Part shown: positions 18,961 through 31,204 of the stretch, piece after piece | Numbering within the stretch: position 1 is the first letter of the stretch | How the letters are laid out: each line of letters starts with the position of its first letter | Assembly: GCA_020310875.1 (NCBI GenBank) | Contig: CM035413.1 | Span: forward strand, 163,810,806 to 163,874,805 | Direction: 5' to 3' | Origin: Ceratopteris richardii | Lineage: Eukaryota > Streptophyta > Polypodiopsida > Polypodiales > Pteridaceae | DNA: 64,000 nt | Translations under genes and position numbers: made by a program | Notes under the pieces: model-generated | What the model was told of the DNA's origin: nothing | Database searches by the model: none | What the model saw: only the letters and a program-made list of their open reading frames with translations

Positions 18961-20500
18961 AATTAGCTAAAATCGTCGACTATACATGGCTAATCTTCGT
19001 TGAGCAGTGGAAGAGGTCGTGCTAGGCAGACATCCACTAGTCAAGAACAGAAGCAAAGTGTCGTAGTACGAAGAGGGTACCAACAATTCGTCCTGATCAT
19101 CCTGTACCATCTCTGCTGCATAAATAGTGGGTGTGGTATCATCAACTCCTTTCGGAAGTTCACCGGAATCCAACCGAGAGAGAAAGTCAGCAAGCGTGTG
19201 TGCTGACCCTGGTTGATGTACTACAGAATAGTCAAACTCTTGAAGCAACAATACCCAATGGGCTAACCAACCTCCGAGATGCTGTTGATGCACAAGGTAA
19301 TGCGGCATGATCTACATGAAAGGTGAAGCGTCGTCCCAACAGATGATGTCAAAATTTCTTCACCGAATACACTAATCCAAGACATTCACGTTCAGTAACT
19401 GAATAATTGCACTCTACCGGAGCCAATCTGCAACTCGCATAATACATGGGACGGAACCACTTATCCATCAATTGCATCAGTACACTACCAATGGCAATGT
19501 CAGAAGCATCCACAAAGACGTGAAATGGAAGTTCCCAATTCGGCGCTTGCAGAATGGGTGCCTGCATTAACAACGATTTCAAGCGGTGGAAAGACAACTG
19601 AGAGGCTTCAGTCCATTCAAATTGGCGAGGAGTACTAGTGATCAGTCGATTGAGGGGTGTGGCCAGATGAGCAAGCCACCGCAAGTGTCGTCCATGCCAT
19701 CGAATTTGTCCCAAGAAACACATCACTTCTTTGGGTGTCTTCAGAGTAGGTGCCTCCTCTATGGCCTTCACCTTATCGGGATCAACTTGAATCCCTTGTT
19801 TTGAAATAATGTGTCCCAGTAACTTGCCACAGGATACAGAGAATACAAATTTATTTGGAATCAAACATAAACGGTATTCTCGACACTTTGAAAAAGAGCA
19901 CTGTAAATGGTACAGACGCGTCGAAGTATCATCGGATAAAGACAAATCATCCAAATACACTCTCATAAAGGTGGTGAGATAAGGAGAGAAAATTTCCTGC
20001 ATACAACATTGAAACGTACTTGGAGCATTCCTCAGACCAAACCACATCACTGTACACGCATAGACACCCCAGTTTGTAATAAACGCAGACTTGGGTATGT
20101 CCTGCTCTACCACTCGGACTTGATTCTAACCACTGTATCCATCTACAAAGGAATACATCTCCCGGCCGGCCACATCATCTAGCATTGTGTCCAAAAATGG
20201 CAGAGGGAATGGATCAGGTATGGTAGCTGCATTTAGTTTCCAGTAGTCTACACATATCCGTAATTGCTTATTCTTCTTAGGGACTATGAAAATAGGAGAA
20301 ATCCACTCTGCATGCTCGATTTGGATAATAAACCCAACCTTCAGCAATCGATCCAATTCTGCTTTAACATGGGCCGCATAATTAGGATTCATCCTGTAGC
20401 TTGGTTGTTTAATAGGGCGGGCATCTGTTTTGAGTACCACCCTGTGTTGATAAATCCGCGAGTCAAACCCCTTCATATCCTGGTAATCCCATGCAAACAC
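18961..20500 (-). pseudogene. Element B reverse transcriptase and RNase H
   Basis: 20500-20126 carries the RT fingers (YRMNPNYAAHVKAELDRLL, FIVPKKNKQLRICVDYWKLN, YSFVDGYSG). 20113-19349 carries the palm and start of RNase H (WFGLRNAPSTFQ, FMRVYLDDLSL, LLGHIISKQGIQVDPDKV, FHVFVDASDIAIGSVL, NYSVTERECLGLVYSVKKF). 19308-18967 carries the RNase H end and connection (LLLQEFDYSVVHQPGSAHTLADFLSR). One stop after SGQN-type sequence at about 20125 and another near 19320 split the frame. The YLDD active site is intact. Confidence 0.88.
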
Positions 20501-20512
20501 ATCAGAGAACTC

Positions 20513-21553
20513 TCATAGCAACTGCAACAAGTTATCCTGGAAGGTCTCAGATAGTCTTGCCTTTATTTTTACTGGTCGTGGGTTGGTTTGGTCGCCTAAG
20601 TTGCAGGTGATCAGCTGATCTTTCGGTACATAGAACTGTCGGGGCATTTCCAAATCGTCTCTTGATTGGAGTAATTGTTGGATCATTGTCTCATCCAAGG
20701 TCTGTTTTGTACTTGACTCGTGCTTACCGATAAGTGGCACCACCGTACAGGCTGCCGGACTCTAGTTATCAGCCACCGGTTGTAAATCTACAGTGCCAAG
20801 TGCCATCAGATCCTTGTTGGCCTTAAGAAAAGTTTCATCTTCATCATCGGAGAGACCAGCCAACATGTGTACAGGCTCCGCTAAATATGGTCATGCATGG
20901 AAGTCACAAGGTTTCATGTCATTTAGTGGGACAACATATTTTCGGTGATTATTTTTAAAGACTACTTCATGCGCTGACCAATCTTGCACTACCTTAGCTG
21001 GTTTTAGCCACGGACATCCAAAGAGAAGATTGTAGTCCATGCTAGATTTTGGTAAGTCTAGCACAAGGAAGGTCATTTTAAAAATGGCCCCTTGTAGAGT
21101 AATGGGAATATCATGCACCAAGCCCACCAGATGGACTTGAGATTGATCAACCATGCATATAAAGAATTGAACAGGTTCAACTTGCACCCACCCCATCCGT
21201 TTGCAAAGTGATGTTGTTGCTATGTTTACACCAGATCTTCCATCAATTAAGACTTGTGTAGATTTATGGTTTTTGTACCATACCGTAATCAAGGGTATCG
21301 TATGGTCCACCATTGGGTCCAATTCCAGTTGGATTGTGGCTATTGCGGGAGCACTCTAGGATCCTCGACTCACCTGCTGTTGGAACTGTTGACGCACTCT
21401 ATGGACCAAAGCCAGTAGTGGACCCAAGGGCAATGTAATTGATGCCTTAGATAGAACATCCCACACAAAATCTATTTTGGCTGTTTCTAGTACGGTCTCC
21501 GATATGGACTCCAGTATGGACTTCGGTATGGACTCCGGTACTGTGTGAGCCAA
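20513..21553 (-). pseudogene. Element B aspartic protease and protease-RT linker
   Basis: The ORF at 21322-20891 contains VLIDGRSGVNIATTSL, an active site DGRSG, a variant of the DGGSG in element A. LLFGCPWL follows in place of the LLLGRPWL motif. 20743-20513 is the linker to RT. Small ORFs upstream (21553-21356) are gag-protease linker. The Gly-to-Arg change in the active-site turn and Arg-to-Cys in the C-terminal motif suggest inactivity. Confidence 0.75.
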
Positions 21554-21589
21554 ATTTCGCCCTACTAGTACTTCCTGTGGTATGCTTTG

Positions 21590-22200
21590 CTACGTCACCG
21601 GAACTGGATCAGGGAAAATAGCTTGTTCCTGCATAGCCCAATTGCTTGCTTTTGTAAACACCTTCTGTTGTTCACGAATTCCCTGTTCAAAAATCTCTAC
21701 AGGTGGTTGTAATTGTTTTTCGGAGTGTGTTTGGACCACTGTTGCTTGCATGTCTACTGCTGAAATATACACCATATTTGCCATTGGATGTTGTCGTTCC
21801 TTTTTCTTTTTGTCGTACTCAGCCGCATCTTTACAGAACCTTCAGATATGCCCAATTTCACCACAAAAATGACATTTAGGGGGTGGAGGAGATGTGCTTT
21901 CTCCTGATGGACCTGCATTCTATCGGGCTTGTCCAAAGTTATTTGATCCTCTGCCTCAATAATTCCTGTATCCCTGGTACGGGTATTCCTCATCTGTGGT
22001 GGTACATAATGGCTGGCCGGTTGCCCTTGTTCCTGAATGATGGCATTAACAGTTGCTCTGTTCTGTACCTTGGCATTATACGGACAAGTCTCCATAGTGT
22101 GGTCTGTTGTGTGGCAAATTGCGCAATACATTTGGTTCAGAGCGCATGTTGAACTGCTGTGCCCTGGATTTTTGCATTTGGTACAGTAAATTTGTTTCAA
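21590..22200 (-). pseudogene. Element B gag remnant (zinc knuckles)
   Basis: The frame starts abruptly next to the truncated LTR (MKQIYCTKCKNPGHSSSTC). It shows two knuckles in tandem, C-x2-C-x4-H-x4-C (CTKCKNPGHSSSTC) and CAICHTTDHTMETC, and a third partial one near 21860 (CHFCGEIGHI on the minus strand). The capsid part of gag is absent, deleted together with most of the 5' LTR. Confidence 0.8.
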
Positions 22201-22213
22201 AGGATGATCCTCA

Positions 22214-22391
22214 TAGGCTCTCGCCCAGACGAACAGTCCGATGATGACAATGCCTTCTGCTTCACGTGACTCTTTCTTTAATTTTTCAAGAGTTACAACT
22301 GTTGCGCTACGCCTTATGCGTGCGACTTTTCAAGGTATATATAACAAAAAATTAGGATGCAGAATTAGGAGTTCCTTTCCGGCAGCTTACA
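22214..22391 (-). repeat. Element B 5' LTR, truncated (178 bp)
   Basis: Matches the first third of the 502-bp LTR at 5102-5603, including TGTAAGC at the outer end and the TATATATACC box near 22338-22346. The inner two thirds are missing and the sequence runs directly into gag zinc knuckles. Confidence 0.8.
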
Positions 22392-23263
22392 GTGTGTATC
22401 TATATATATGTGCATGTATGCATGTGTAAATATGTGTGGATGTGTGTGTGTGTAAGTGTGTATGTGTCTATGTGTGTGTGTGTATATGTATGTGTGTGTA
22501 TGTGTATGTGTGTGTGTGTGTCTATGTGTGTATGTGTGTGTGTCTATGTGTGTATGTATGTGTGTATGTGTGTATATATGTGTGTGTGTATGCATGTGTA
22601 TGTGTGTGTGTAAATTAGTGTGTATGTGTGTGTGTAAATCTATGTGTATGTGTGTATGTGTGTGTATGTGTGTATGTGTGTATGTGTGTGTGTGTGTGTA
22701 TGTGTGTATGTGTGTGTATCTATGTGTGTATGTGTGTCTGCGTGCATATACATGTGTATGTGTATATGTGTGTATGTGTGTATATGTGTGTATGTGAGTG
22801 TATCTATGTATGTATGTGTGTCTACGTGCATATACGTGTGTATGTGTATATGTATGTGTGTGTGGAAATGTGTGTGGATTTGTGTTTGTGTGTGTGTAAG
22901 TGTGTATGTGTCTATGTATGTATGTGTGTGTATGTGTATGTGTGTGTGTATGTGTGTGTGTGTGTCTATGTGTGTGTGTCCATGTGTATGTGTGTGTATC
23001 TATGTGTGTTTGTGTGTCTATGTGCATATATATGTGTATGTGTATATATATGTGTGTATGCATGTGTATGTGTGTGTGTGTATGCATGTGTATGTGTGTG
23101 TTGAAATGTGTGTGGATGTGTGTTTGTGTGTGTGTGTGTGTGTAAGTGTGTATGCATGTGTGTGTCTATGTGTATGCGTGTGTGTCTATGTGTGTGTGTA
23201 TGCATGTGTACATGTGTGTGTAGATCTGTGTATGTAGATCTCTGTGTGTATGTGTGTGTGTAC
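22392..23263. repeat. TG-rich degenerate microsatellite, right part
   Basis: Continuation of the tract at 4444-5101, split by element B. TGTGTATG repeats with higher-order blocks such as TGCATATACATGTGTATG and GTGGAAATGTGTGTGGATTTG. All long ORFs here are artefacts. Confidence 0.95.
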
Positions 23264-23303
23264 CTTGCTTCCTTTGAGGTGTGTGTGCTAAACCAGTACG
23301 ATC

Positions 23304-23622
<319 letters not shown>

Positions 23623-23629
23623 CTAATGC

Positions 23630-23921
23630 TAGAGCATCGTTTATGTGATGCTCTGAAATATCACGATGTCGAGTATGCGATACTCAAGCATTGCAAGCAG
23701 TTTTCTAATGTCGGTAAGATCATTGTTGATTGGCGACACTCCTTGCGATGCACATTCGTAGCATCACATAAGTGATGCTTTGCATTGCTTATGTGACGAG
23801 TCGTGTTTTTTTTCAATAAAAAAAAAATCTCATCGCATATGCAACACTAGCATTGTGTAAGCGATGAGACCTGCTTTTTTTCCATTTGGGGGCGTTGCTA
23901 TGCCCCCTATTTCTAGTAGTG
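23630..23921. repeat. CACTA right subterminal and terminal region
   Basis: Inverted motifs GAGCATCGTTTATGTGATGC, GAGTATGCGATACTC, GCATCACATAAGTGATGC and CTCATCGCATATGC...GTAAGCGATGAG crowd the end. GGGGGCGTTGCTATGCCCCC and CTATTTCTAGTAGTG follow. The layout matches 58-203. Confidence 0.85.
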
Positions 23922-24340
23922 ATAGTAACCCACTTGCATTCTCTTCAATGTCTAATTCTCGATGAGGAAAGAATAGCAATACTTCTAAAAGCCCTCCCCA
24001 ACTCCTTTGTAAGCATTAATTGTTACTTTCTTGTAAGAGAAGGATCCTATTCCAACCCTAGAGGATGTCATAAACTCTTTGCACCAAGAAGAAAAAAGGA
24101 TCGAAAACCAGATTGCTCTAGGGGATACACTTCTATCTACATTAAAAATGTGTAGCATATGTAGACAGACTATCATGTCACCAAGGATTGTTTAAACAAG
24201 AGGAAATGTACCTTTTGTGGCAAAACAGGACACTTACCAAGCAACTGCTTCAAGAGACCAAAGGAGATCAAGAATGGGACCAGCTTTCTCGAGAAGAATT
24301 CGGATTCTTCAACAAAAATAGGAATGATGTTTTAGGTACC
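23922..24340 (+). pseudogene. Ty1/copia gag, C-terminal part with zinc knuckles
   Basis: Continues the gag broken at 3156. After the ATA duplication it reads VTHLHSLQCLILDEERIAIL then LLKALPNSF, the conserved gag L-DEE-LL-LP-SF segment. Further on are CSICRQT/YHVTKDC (frameshifted) and CTFCGKTGHLPSNC, a C-x2-C-x4-H-x4-C knuckle. The CDS fades out near 24340 with no protease following. Confidence 0.78.
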
Positions 24341-24596
24341 TAATATGGTAACCTTAATTGTAACGCCCAATGTGGTATTCAAACTTGTTTTCTTATGCTA
24401 TGAAAAACGGCCCGGGGGGGGGGGGGGGGGGGGGGGGGGCGGGGGGGGATTGAAACTACCTTTATCACCATGGTATGTCAGGAATCAGTTTATGTCAGAT
24501 ACCAGATTGTCAAGACCTTTTGTCATAATCCTTTGTCAGACCTCTCCACTAAGCTTATCTTCACACCTACCTTTCTGACACTGAAAACACATAAAA
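24341..24596. other. Non-coding junction with a G-run
   Basis: No gene is supported. It contains a run of 26 G's (24414-24439), then C, then eight G's. Confidence 0.6.
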
Positions 24597-25262
24597 TGAT
24601 TCACAGAGCTACATGGGATGCCGCGCAAATTCATTGGATTAGTAGATTCAGGGAATTCATCGTGAGCAGGGCAACAATAAACAACTAAGTTAAATATGGG
24701 TAGCTTGGAAATCCATCGGATAGCTTAAATTCGAGAATCTCATTAGATACAAAGTAATCAAGTGGAAGCATATTAGCATACCATAAGTATATTTCGTATT
24801 GAACCAAAAAAGTGTTCGAGTATAAGATACAAAGGAACGGAAAAGAAGGCAATCAATGGTGGACAGAATTATATACACAGTTCTTTATTTTCATTCGGAT
24901 CTTGAAATTCTACGGATGTCTGGATGGTGAGTTTCGCTGATCTGGAAACAATATTAATCTAACGATATATTAATGTACTCTAACGATATATTATGTGGTG
25001 CATAGAAGAGTATAACAGACAATCTTGAGCACCAAGTTCAACATTTCCGGACTTAAAGCCTTCAACATGAGAATGCATTTTTGAACAGAGGTTTATTTAT
25101 TTAATACTTTTGATTCTAGAATGTCCGTTACATATACTCATGAATTCTAAACTTTATTGATTGAGATAGTTGACTGATTATTAGTGCAATTGATATACTC
25201 AGTGCGAAATAGAATCTGTTTTATCAAGTAATTTAAGCCAGACAGCAAAGTCCATTTCAGAC
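24597..25262. repeat. Dispersed repeat R, copy b (partial)
   Basis: 24597-24780 resembles 46130-46315 (GCAAATTCATTGGATTAGTAG; ATACAAAGTAATCAAGTGGAAGC). 24780-25262 resembles 1130-1560 and 45024 onward. The order differs from copy c, as if the end of one unit were joined to the start of another. Confidence 0.5.
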
Positions 25263-26334
25263 ATGGACATTCACTAACTGATGGAGTGTATTCATCACTT
25301 GTACGCATCCTTCAAAATCTAGCACATAAATAAGCATTATCAGATAAGCATCAATACCCATTGGCTTCCATACTTCTTGGATGGATGACATATTATGTAT
25401 GATATGAAAACCTTAGCTCATCACTATGAATTGACGATCTCTCTCCATGACATGGATGTTCACAAGGAAGATATGACCCTAGAGAGGTTGTCCATCTCGT
25501 AACCATTGCCCTTTGCATTGATAGCACATTTGAGAGGTAAAGTTGCAATAGATGGCAATCTAAATATCTTTTGATGAAACATCTGTATATGGAGCATATA
25601 ACACTTCATTTGTACCATTGAAATATATGTGATAGATTAGTGCTTTGAAATAGTGCTCTTGCAAAGCATTATGTTTCCTTTGTAGCTATGATTTCCCCTC
25701 ATGTAGATATTATATCTTGGCCTTTTTGGTTCTCTCCCCATCCCCCCTTTTTTTACAATTATCCCTAAATGTTAATAATAACAGAAGCAGGTGAAAAGGA
25801 TTGTGAGTGTTAGTGAGTATTTGTTAATGATTCCTAGCCTATGAGTGAACTCTATCCCTTCATGAGGAAAAGTACACCACTAGACAAATCAAGAGATCTA
25901 ATGTGCTGAATGCAAGACCCTATAGTGTGGCCCCATGTGCATAATCTAGGTGCATTCAGCCCATCTATGTGCAACAAGGAAGATGCTTCTCTTGTTGTTT
26001 AATTGATAGAAGAAACTTTGGCCTTCATTGTTTTTTATGTTTTTTTGTTTAGTGTTGACTTTGTTATCCTTTCATCCTCTTTTGTGCTGCTTTGAATTCT
26101 CCATATAGGACTTCTTAGAATGGTCTTCTTTTTTAATACTGTTTTCTTTAGTGTTCTACCATGGGTAGGAGTGCTTCAAAGAGTTCCTGGTTTGTACTCT
26201 GGCTTGTCCCTTGTAGCTTGTGAAGTAGTTCATAGTCTAGAGAGAGCTTTCTTTAGTACCCATAGTTGTTGACAATGCTTTTGGACTTTCGTTAGCTTCT
26301 TAGGTACCCAAAATTGAACATGCTTTGGAGTAGT
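25263..26334. other. No gene seen
   Basis: AT-rich sequence with T-runs. Given the gypsy remnant immediately to the right on the minus strand, the interval 25750-26334 could hold its integrase end and 3' LTR, but no motif is readable. Confidence 0.4.
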
Positions 26335-26580
26335 CTATTGAGTTGATCTAGGAGCTCTACTCATTCCTTTGATTTTGTGGCTGGTTGGTAATGGCTTCTT
26401 GACAACTAATTGATTATCCTTGTTGTTGTTCTTTGGCATCCAAATTTTCTTTACTCTAATCCCTTCAAATAGGATACTTTGTTTGTTGGCAAATGTCACA
26501 AGTTCTGACATAGGTTTCCACATCCATGTGTAGAGTAGGCCACCATAATCCTACAAAGAGGATAACATTTAGATTTTTCT
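26335..26580 (-). pseudogene. Degenerate gypsy C: integrase zinc finger
   Basis: In one minus frame the residues read VGLWWPTLHMDVETYVRTCDICQQTKYP. The WWP and C-x2-C are the second half of the His2-Cys2 finger at the integrase N-terminus. Frameshifts and stops flank it. Confidence 0.6.
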
Positions 26581-27259
26581 CAGCAAAGAAATAACTTCCA
26601 ACTACACATGCATGGGCCATATCCAAGATTCAAAGATATTCCCATTCATGGATGCATAACATAACTAATTATCTTTACCGTGTTTAAAAATTTGCTTGCC
26701 AATTATTAGACAATCTTTTCTCTACTCTTCTAGGGTTCTTACTTTTTGTAAACTTTCTCCTACGGAGTACCTTTGTGACTTGAGGAACTCAATCCTTCGA
26801 TTACTCCTCCATTATAAGGCTATTGTGGGATAGTTCATTGAAGAGTTTTTCTTTGGATATGATGCTTGGCATGTGTTGTAGCTAATTACATATTCAAGTA
26901 CCTCTTTCTACATATCTAAATAATACATTCTTAAGCTTCAAAATCCTTAATTAGGACCATTTCTATCCTTCTGTAGGTTCCATTGTTTAACATGCACTTG
27001 ATGAATTCGGATTTATTTTTCACCATCCTCCATGCATTCTAACAACACTCCATTCAAACATTTGAAATACAAGCTACATGCCACAATGTAAAGGTTCTTG
27101 GTTTTCCAAAGTTCCTTGCCTTCTTGGAATTAAACTTATGATTCCGACCATGTGTTATTATGGGTACCAATTCTTAAGCCCAAGATGGACACAATTCAAG
27201 GTTAAAGAGATAGGTATCTAGGAGCCTATCAACTACTTCAATTGGTGGTTCTCCATGAG

Positions 27260-28380
27260 TCATTCTTGATAGTTGTGATTGGATCTAATGTGTGTATTTC
27301 CTTTTTTTACTACTACCTTGAAATCCAACTCCATTAACAGTAAGGACCATATGACTAGCCCTCTCATCTTGCAAGGTTTTTTGAACAAGTACAAAAAGGC
27401 TTGATGATCAACAAAAAACTTGAATTTGCTGGCTATTAGGTAATGTCATAATTGTTTTACCCCATAGACCATCCCTAATCCTTCTCTTTCCATACTAGTG
27501 TAATTTCTTTCTAATCATTTCAATTGTTTGCCAATGCATGGGATTGGGTGGTCTAGTTTTCCTTTATCCATGGGTTGTGCTAGTATACATCTCCTGGAAA
27601 AATTGGAAGCATCCACATGAATATGGAAGGGCTTATTCCAAATTATTTAAAGGTTGATCATAGTCTTCCATTCATTCAAAATGAGTCAAAAACCCATATA
27701 ATGGTTTGGCAATGATGGCATACATGTGGATAAATTGGTGATAATATCCACAATTGCCCATAAATACTTGTACTTCTTTGACATTTTTGGGTCTTTGTAA
27801 ATCTAGGATGCCTTTGATTTGATCTTTATCCATTGAGATATGATTTTTAAAGACTATATGACTAAGCATCATTCCTTGATAGGCCATAGAGATGCACTTC
27901 TCAAGGTTCAAACATAGTTGATATTGCCCACATTTGCCAAATATTCATCATAGGTCAATTATCTGTGTGGATCTTTGAGAAGAGCAGGTACAAAGGTCAT
28001 CGACATAAACTTCCATACTATTCCTTAAAAATTCATTGAACACATGACATATTAAGCTTTGGAAAGTGGCCACTACATTGGTTAGACCAAAAGGCTCAAA
28101 TCCATTTAGTAGCAAAAGCAGTTTTGTGTTGGTCTTCAGGCAATATCTACCTTATTATAGCAAAAAATACCATCAAGGAAGATATACACTTCCTTCCCTA
28201 CTATTCTCTAGAGGATGATCAGTGATTGGTAATGGGTAGCTATTTCAAATGATGGCAACATTAACTTTCTTCAAGTTAATACAAACCCTAAGTTTTCCAT
28301 TCTCTTTTGGAACTTCGAATAATGGAGAAGCTATTCAATATGCTCAATCTCATAGATGAGATTCCCAACCGATAGTTTGT
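27260..28380 (-). pseudogene. Degenerate gypsy C: reverse transcriptase and RNase H
   Basis: The RT fingers read VPKENGKLRVCINLKKVN near 28290-28330. The RT thumb is an open frame at 27911-27672 (IKGILDLQRPKNVKEVQVFM, CGYYHQFIHMYAIIAKPL). RNase H (ERNYTSMEREGLGMVYGVKQ, KFKFFVDHQAFLYLFKKP) lies at about 27330-27530. Many stops and frameshifts show an old, dead element. Confidence 0.75.
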
Positions 28381-31190
28381 AATTCTTTTTTGATCTAGGA
28401 TGAGTAGACATCATTATATGTGCATGGCCTTTGAAAGAAAATCTTTGGGTCTCCTCCTTTTTGGTGTTTATAGGTCCAAGCAAAGACATCCAAATACTCT
28501 TGCAATAATTTCAGTAACTCATGTTCTTCCACTAATGTGACATATTTTCCAATGAAGGTGCATCTATGTTCATCCTTTTTTTCTTATGCCACTATTATTT
28601 TATGGGTTTTTTCTTTATTATCATGTGTTATTCCTTCACATGCCTCTCTATTAGGCATTTGAATAGCTATCTTTTGCTCTTCTATTTCATATTACTTGAA
28701 GTTTTCTAAAACTTTAGAATACTCCCTAGATGGATAGTCTCAAAAGTCCATCATTTTCCTTGCTAGGGTTCTTTAGACACTCTTCTAGTAAGAATATATT
28801 GAAGCAATTCAAAAGGGGTATTGCCCCACTATCCTCTAAATATTTTTCTTTCGAGTTAAATTTTGGGTCCATTATAATGCTTTCATCATCACAATATTCT
28901 TCATCATCATCCTCTTCCTTGATGATTACCATAAACAGGCTCAAATTGTATCCTTCTTCATCCACAGACTCATGCATGGTAATGACTTGTTCATTGACAC
29001 ATACATCTCATATGGCTAATATTCCCATCCAACCATGAGGCTCAAACGCTTCATCTAGAAATATTGGTGGCATTTATGATGGATTCTTGATTGGTCTTTC
29101 CTCCCTAGTCCATGGTTTCCACATAGGACTCACTTTTCTTCTTGTAGGGCGGCTTTACAAATCCTTAATTTTGTATCCTCATGCATCCAGGATTGGTCAT
29201 TAGATCCAACAATGTGAATAGATATGTTGTCTTCCACCTTATGGATGGGATTGCATTTGAGAGGAGGGACATCCCTATATGAGAAGTTTTGGAGATTTAT
29301 TTTTGTTGTAGTGCTCTGATGTTGAAGATATATTGCATATCTTCCCTAATAGTGTTCTACTTTCAAATGGCACATAAATTGTCTTCCCAATATCATCTTG
29401 TGGTTAACTCCCTTTCCAAATTGATATACAAGTAATGTGTGCTCAAAATCCACTCACAAGTTGTTAAGGATACATTTTTAAGTAACCCTACTAGGCATTC
29501 CACATAACCATCTACCAATTCCAACTTCATCCTAGTTGGTCTTAGAGTAGGTCTTACCCATTTTTCCTAAATTTCTTTAGTGCCACTAACTAGTCATGCA
29601 CCTACATCTAATATAGTTTTGGTCATGTGTCCATTTTAAATGACCCATAAACATATGTCTCCGTCATCGCCCTCACTAAAAACTCCCACCTTGCCTATTG
29701 GTATTTAATCATAGTAGTTTCCTCCTTAGCCTTCTCCTTTTCCTTAATGGTATCCTTAATGCTTAGTTGAGAATCTAGCTTTTCCTATTCTTCTAATGTC
29801 AAAGATAAGCACACTTTTTCTTTCTTTAATTTTGTCATTGTTCTAGACACTTCCTTTGAAGATCCATGGTTCTTATGTCTCATTGTGCAAGCATGAAAGT
29901 TATGTGATTTTTGCTCATACTCTTTGATATAATTAGGAAGACTTGTTATGCTAATGGTTTCATCTACTTTCAAGCATTGATTAGATAGATTCTCCATTTT
30001 TTCCTATTTTTCTATCCTGTGTTGGTATAAAGAAGCATCCAATTCCATAAAGGGAGGAGGTCTGTCTTCGTTCTTCTTCTGGTGAGTTTATTGTACTTTG
30101 GCCCAAAGATATTGTGGCCAATTTGCTCCTACTTCAAGGATTAAGGAATCAATTTCTCTTTTCGCCAACCCTAATGCTTCTTTTTCTAGACTTGGTTGTT
30201 CTCATGCTTTCTGATTCATTGGCATGCCTCTAAAATTCCTTAAAGTTCTCCTCTGTAATTATAGTTTTGAGAATGAGTGATTTTTTTTTCTAACATCATT
30301 TGAGAAACTTCAATTAACTTCTTGCATAATTTCAACCTACCTTTCTCTAGGACTTCTCTAGGGTAACATCTATCATTTTTCTCTAGACTAGTTCACTATT
30401 TTCAACTAATAGGCTTTTAGCATTATTTCTATGTCTTCAAGAATGAGATCATCTAGAGTTCATCATGCCTATTCTTGCATGTATTTCTCATTCACCACCT
30501 CTTTTTTCCTATTTATTTGAATCTCTTTTGAGGGCTCCTTCAGTATTCATGATTTCTTATTTTCTTTTGCTAGTTTCTTCATCCATTTATTTTTAATCCT
30601 TTACCTTCTATTTTCCCCTTTTTTTTGCTTTCTTCTCTTTAGACCCCTCTGATAATTCTTCAAAGTCTTCTATGATTTTCGATGAAGGTTCTTTTTATTT
30701 TTCATTTGTAGAATTATCATATTGGTTTTCATTATTGTTTCCTTTCTCTTACTTGGCTTGGGATCATATGACTACTTTTAGAGGTGTCGTGCACTCTCTA
30801 TTACTTCCTGAGGATTCAGTTACCTCAATCACATTGATATGAGTAGTTGAAGATTATTTGAAAGGTTTCTTAGGGTAGTCTTAAGAGAAATGTTCTTTTC
30901 AACATTCATTGTAATATCCTTCCCAAGGCCTCTAGGGTGGTGTACTGGGCATTATGCAGTCTTTGATGAAATGATCCCCTTTGCATCTATAAAATGGATG
31001 TCTTGGTGTTCGAGGTCTCACATCTTGTTGCACCTAGGATATGGCTCTAGGTTTACCATACATCACATTGACATAGTGAGATCTGTAAGATTCTCCATAA
31101 TCATCATACTCGTAATATTGTTATTTGTAAGTCACGTTGTACTCTAGATGATTTTTATTGTAAGTGTAGTAATATCCATAGTTTTGCTCA
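28381..31190 (-). pseudogene. Degenerate gypsy C: protease/gag region
   Basis: Only short open stretches survive. 29997-29785 (ETISITSLPNYIKEYEQKSH) matches the better preserved ETISLTTPPNYMGEYEPEFD of gypsy D. Near 30880-31010 a knuckle-like F-Y-R-C-K-G-D-H-F-I-K-D-C is readable. The block aligns with 41273-42850, so C and D are one family. Acidic ORF 28977-28726 probably lies between protease and RT. Confidence 0.55.
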
Positions 31191-31204
31191 TATGGTTGAC
31201 TCAT

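Larger units (their letters stand above)
5102..22391 (-). mobile_element. Ty3/gypsy element B (minus strand), defective, host of element A
   Basis: A direct repeat marks the LTRs: 5102-5603 at left, and a truncated copy at 22214-22391. On the minus strand the order is partial 5' LTR, gag zinc knuckles, protease, RT-RNase H, integrase, an extra 3' ORF region, then the 3' LTR. This domain order is Ty3/gypsy. The 5' LTR is joined directly to the zinc-knuckle part of gag, so the rest of that LTR, the primer site and the gag N-terminus are deleted. Element A interrupts it near its 3' end. Target duplication cannot be judged because the target is low-complexity TG repeat. Confidence 0.85.

Noticed and set aside
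22365..23104. Long ORFs on both strands of the right TG tract
   Set aside because: Same reason: low-complexity repeat, continuous with the tract at 4444-5101.
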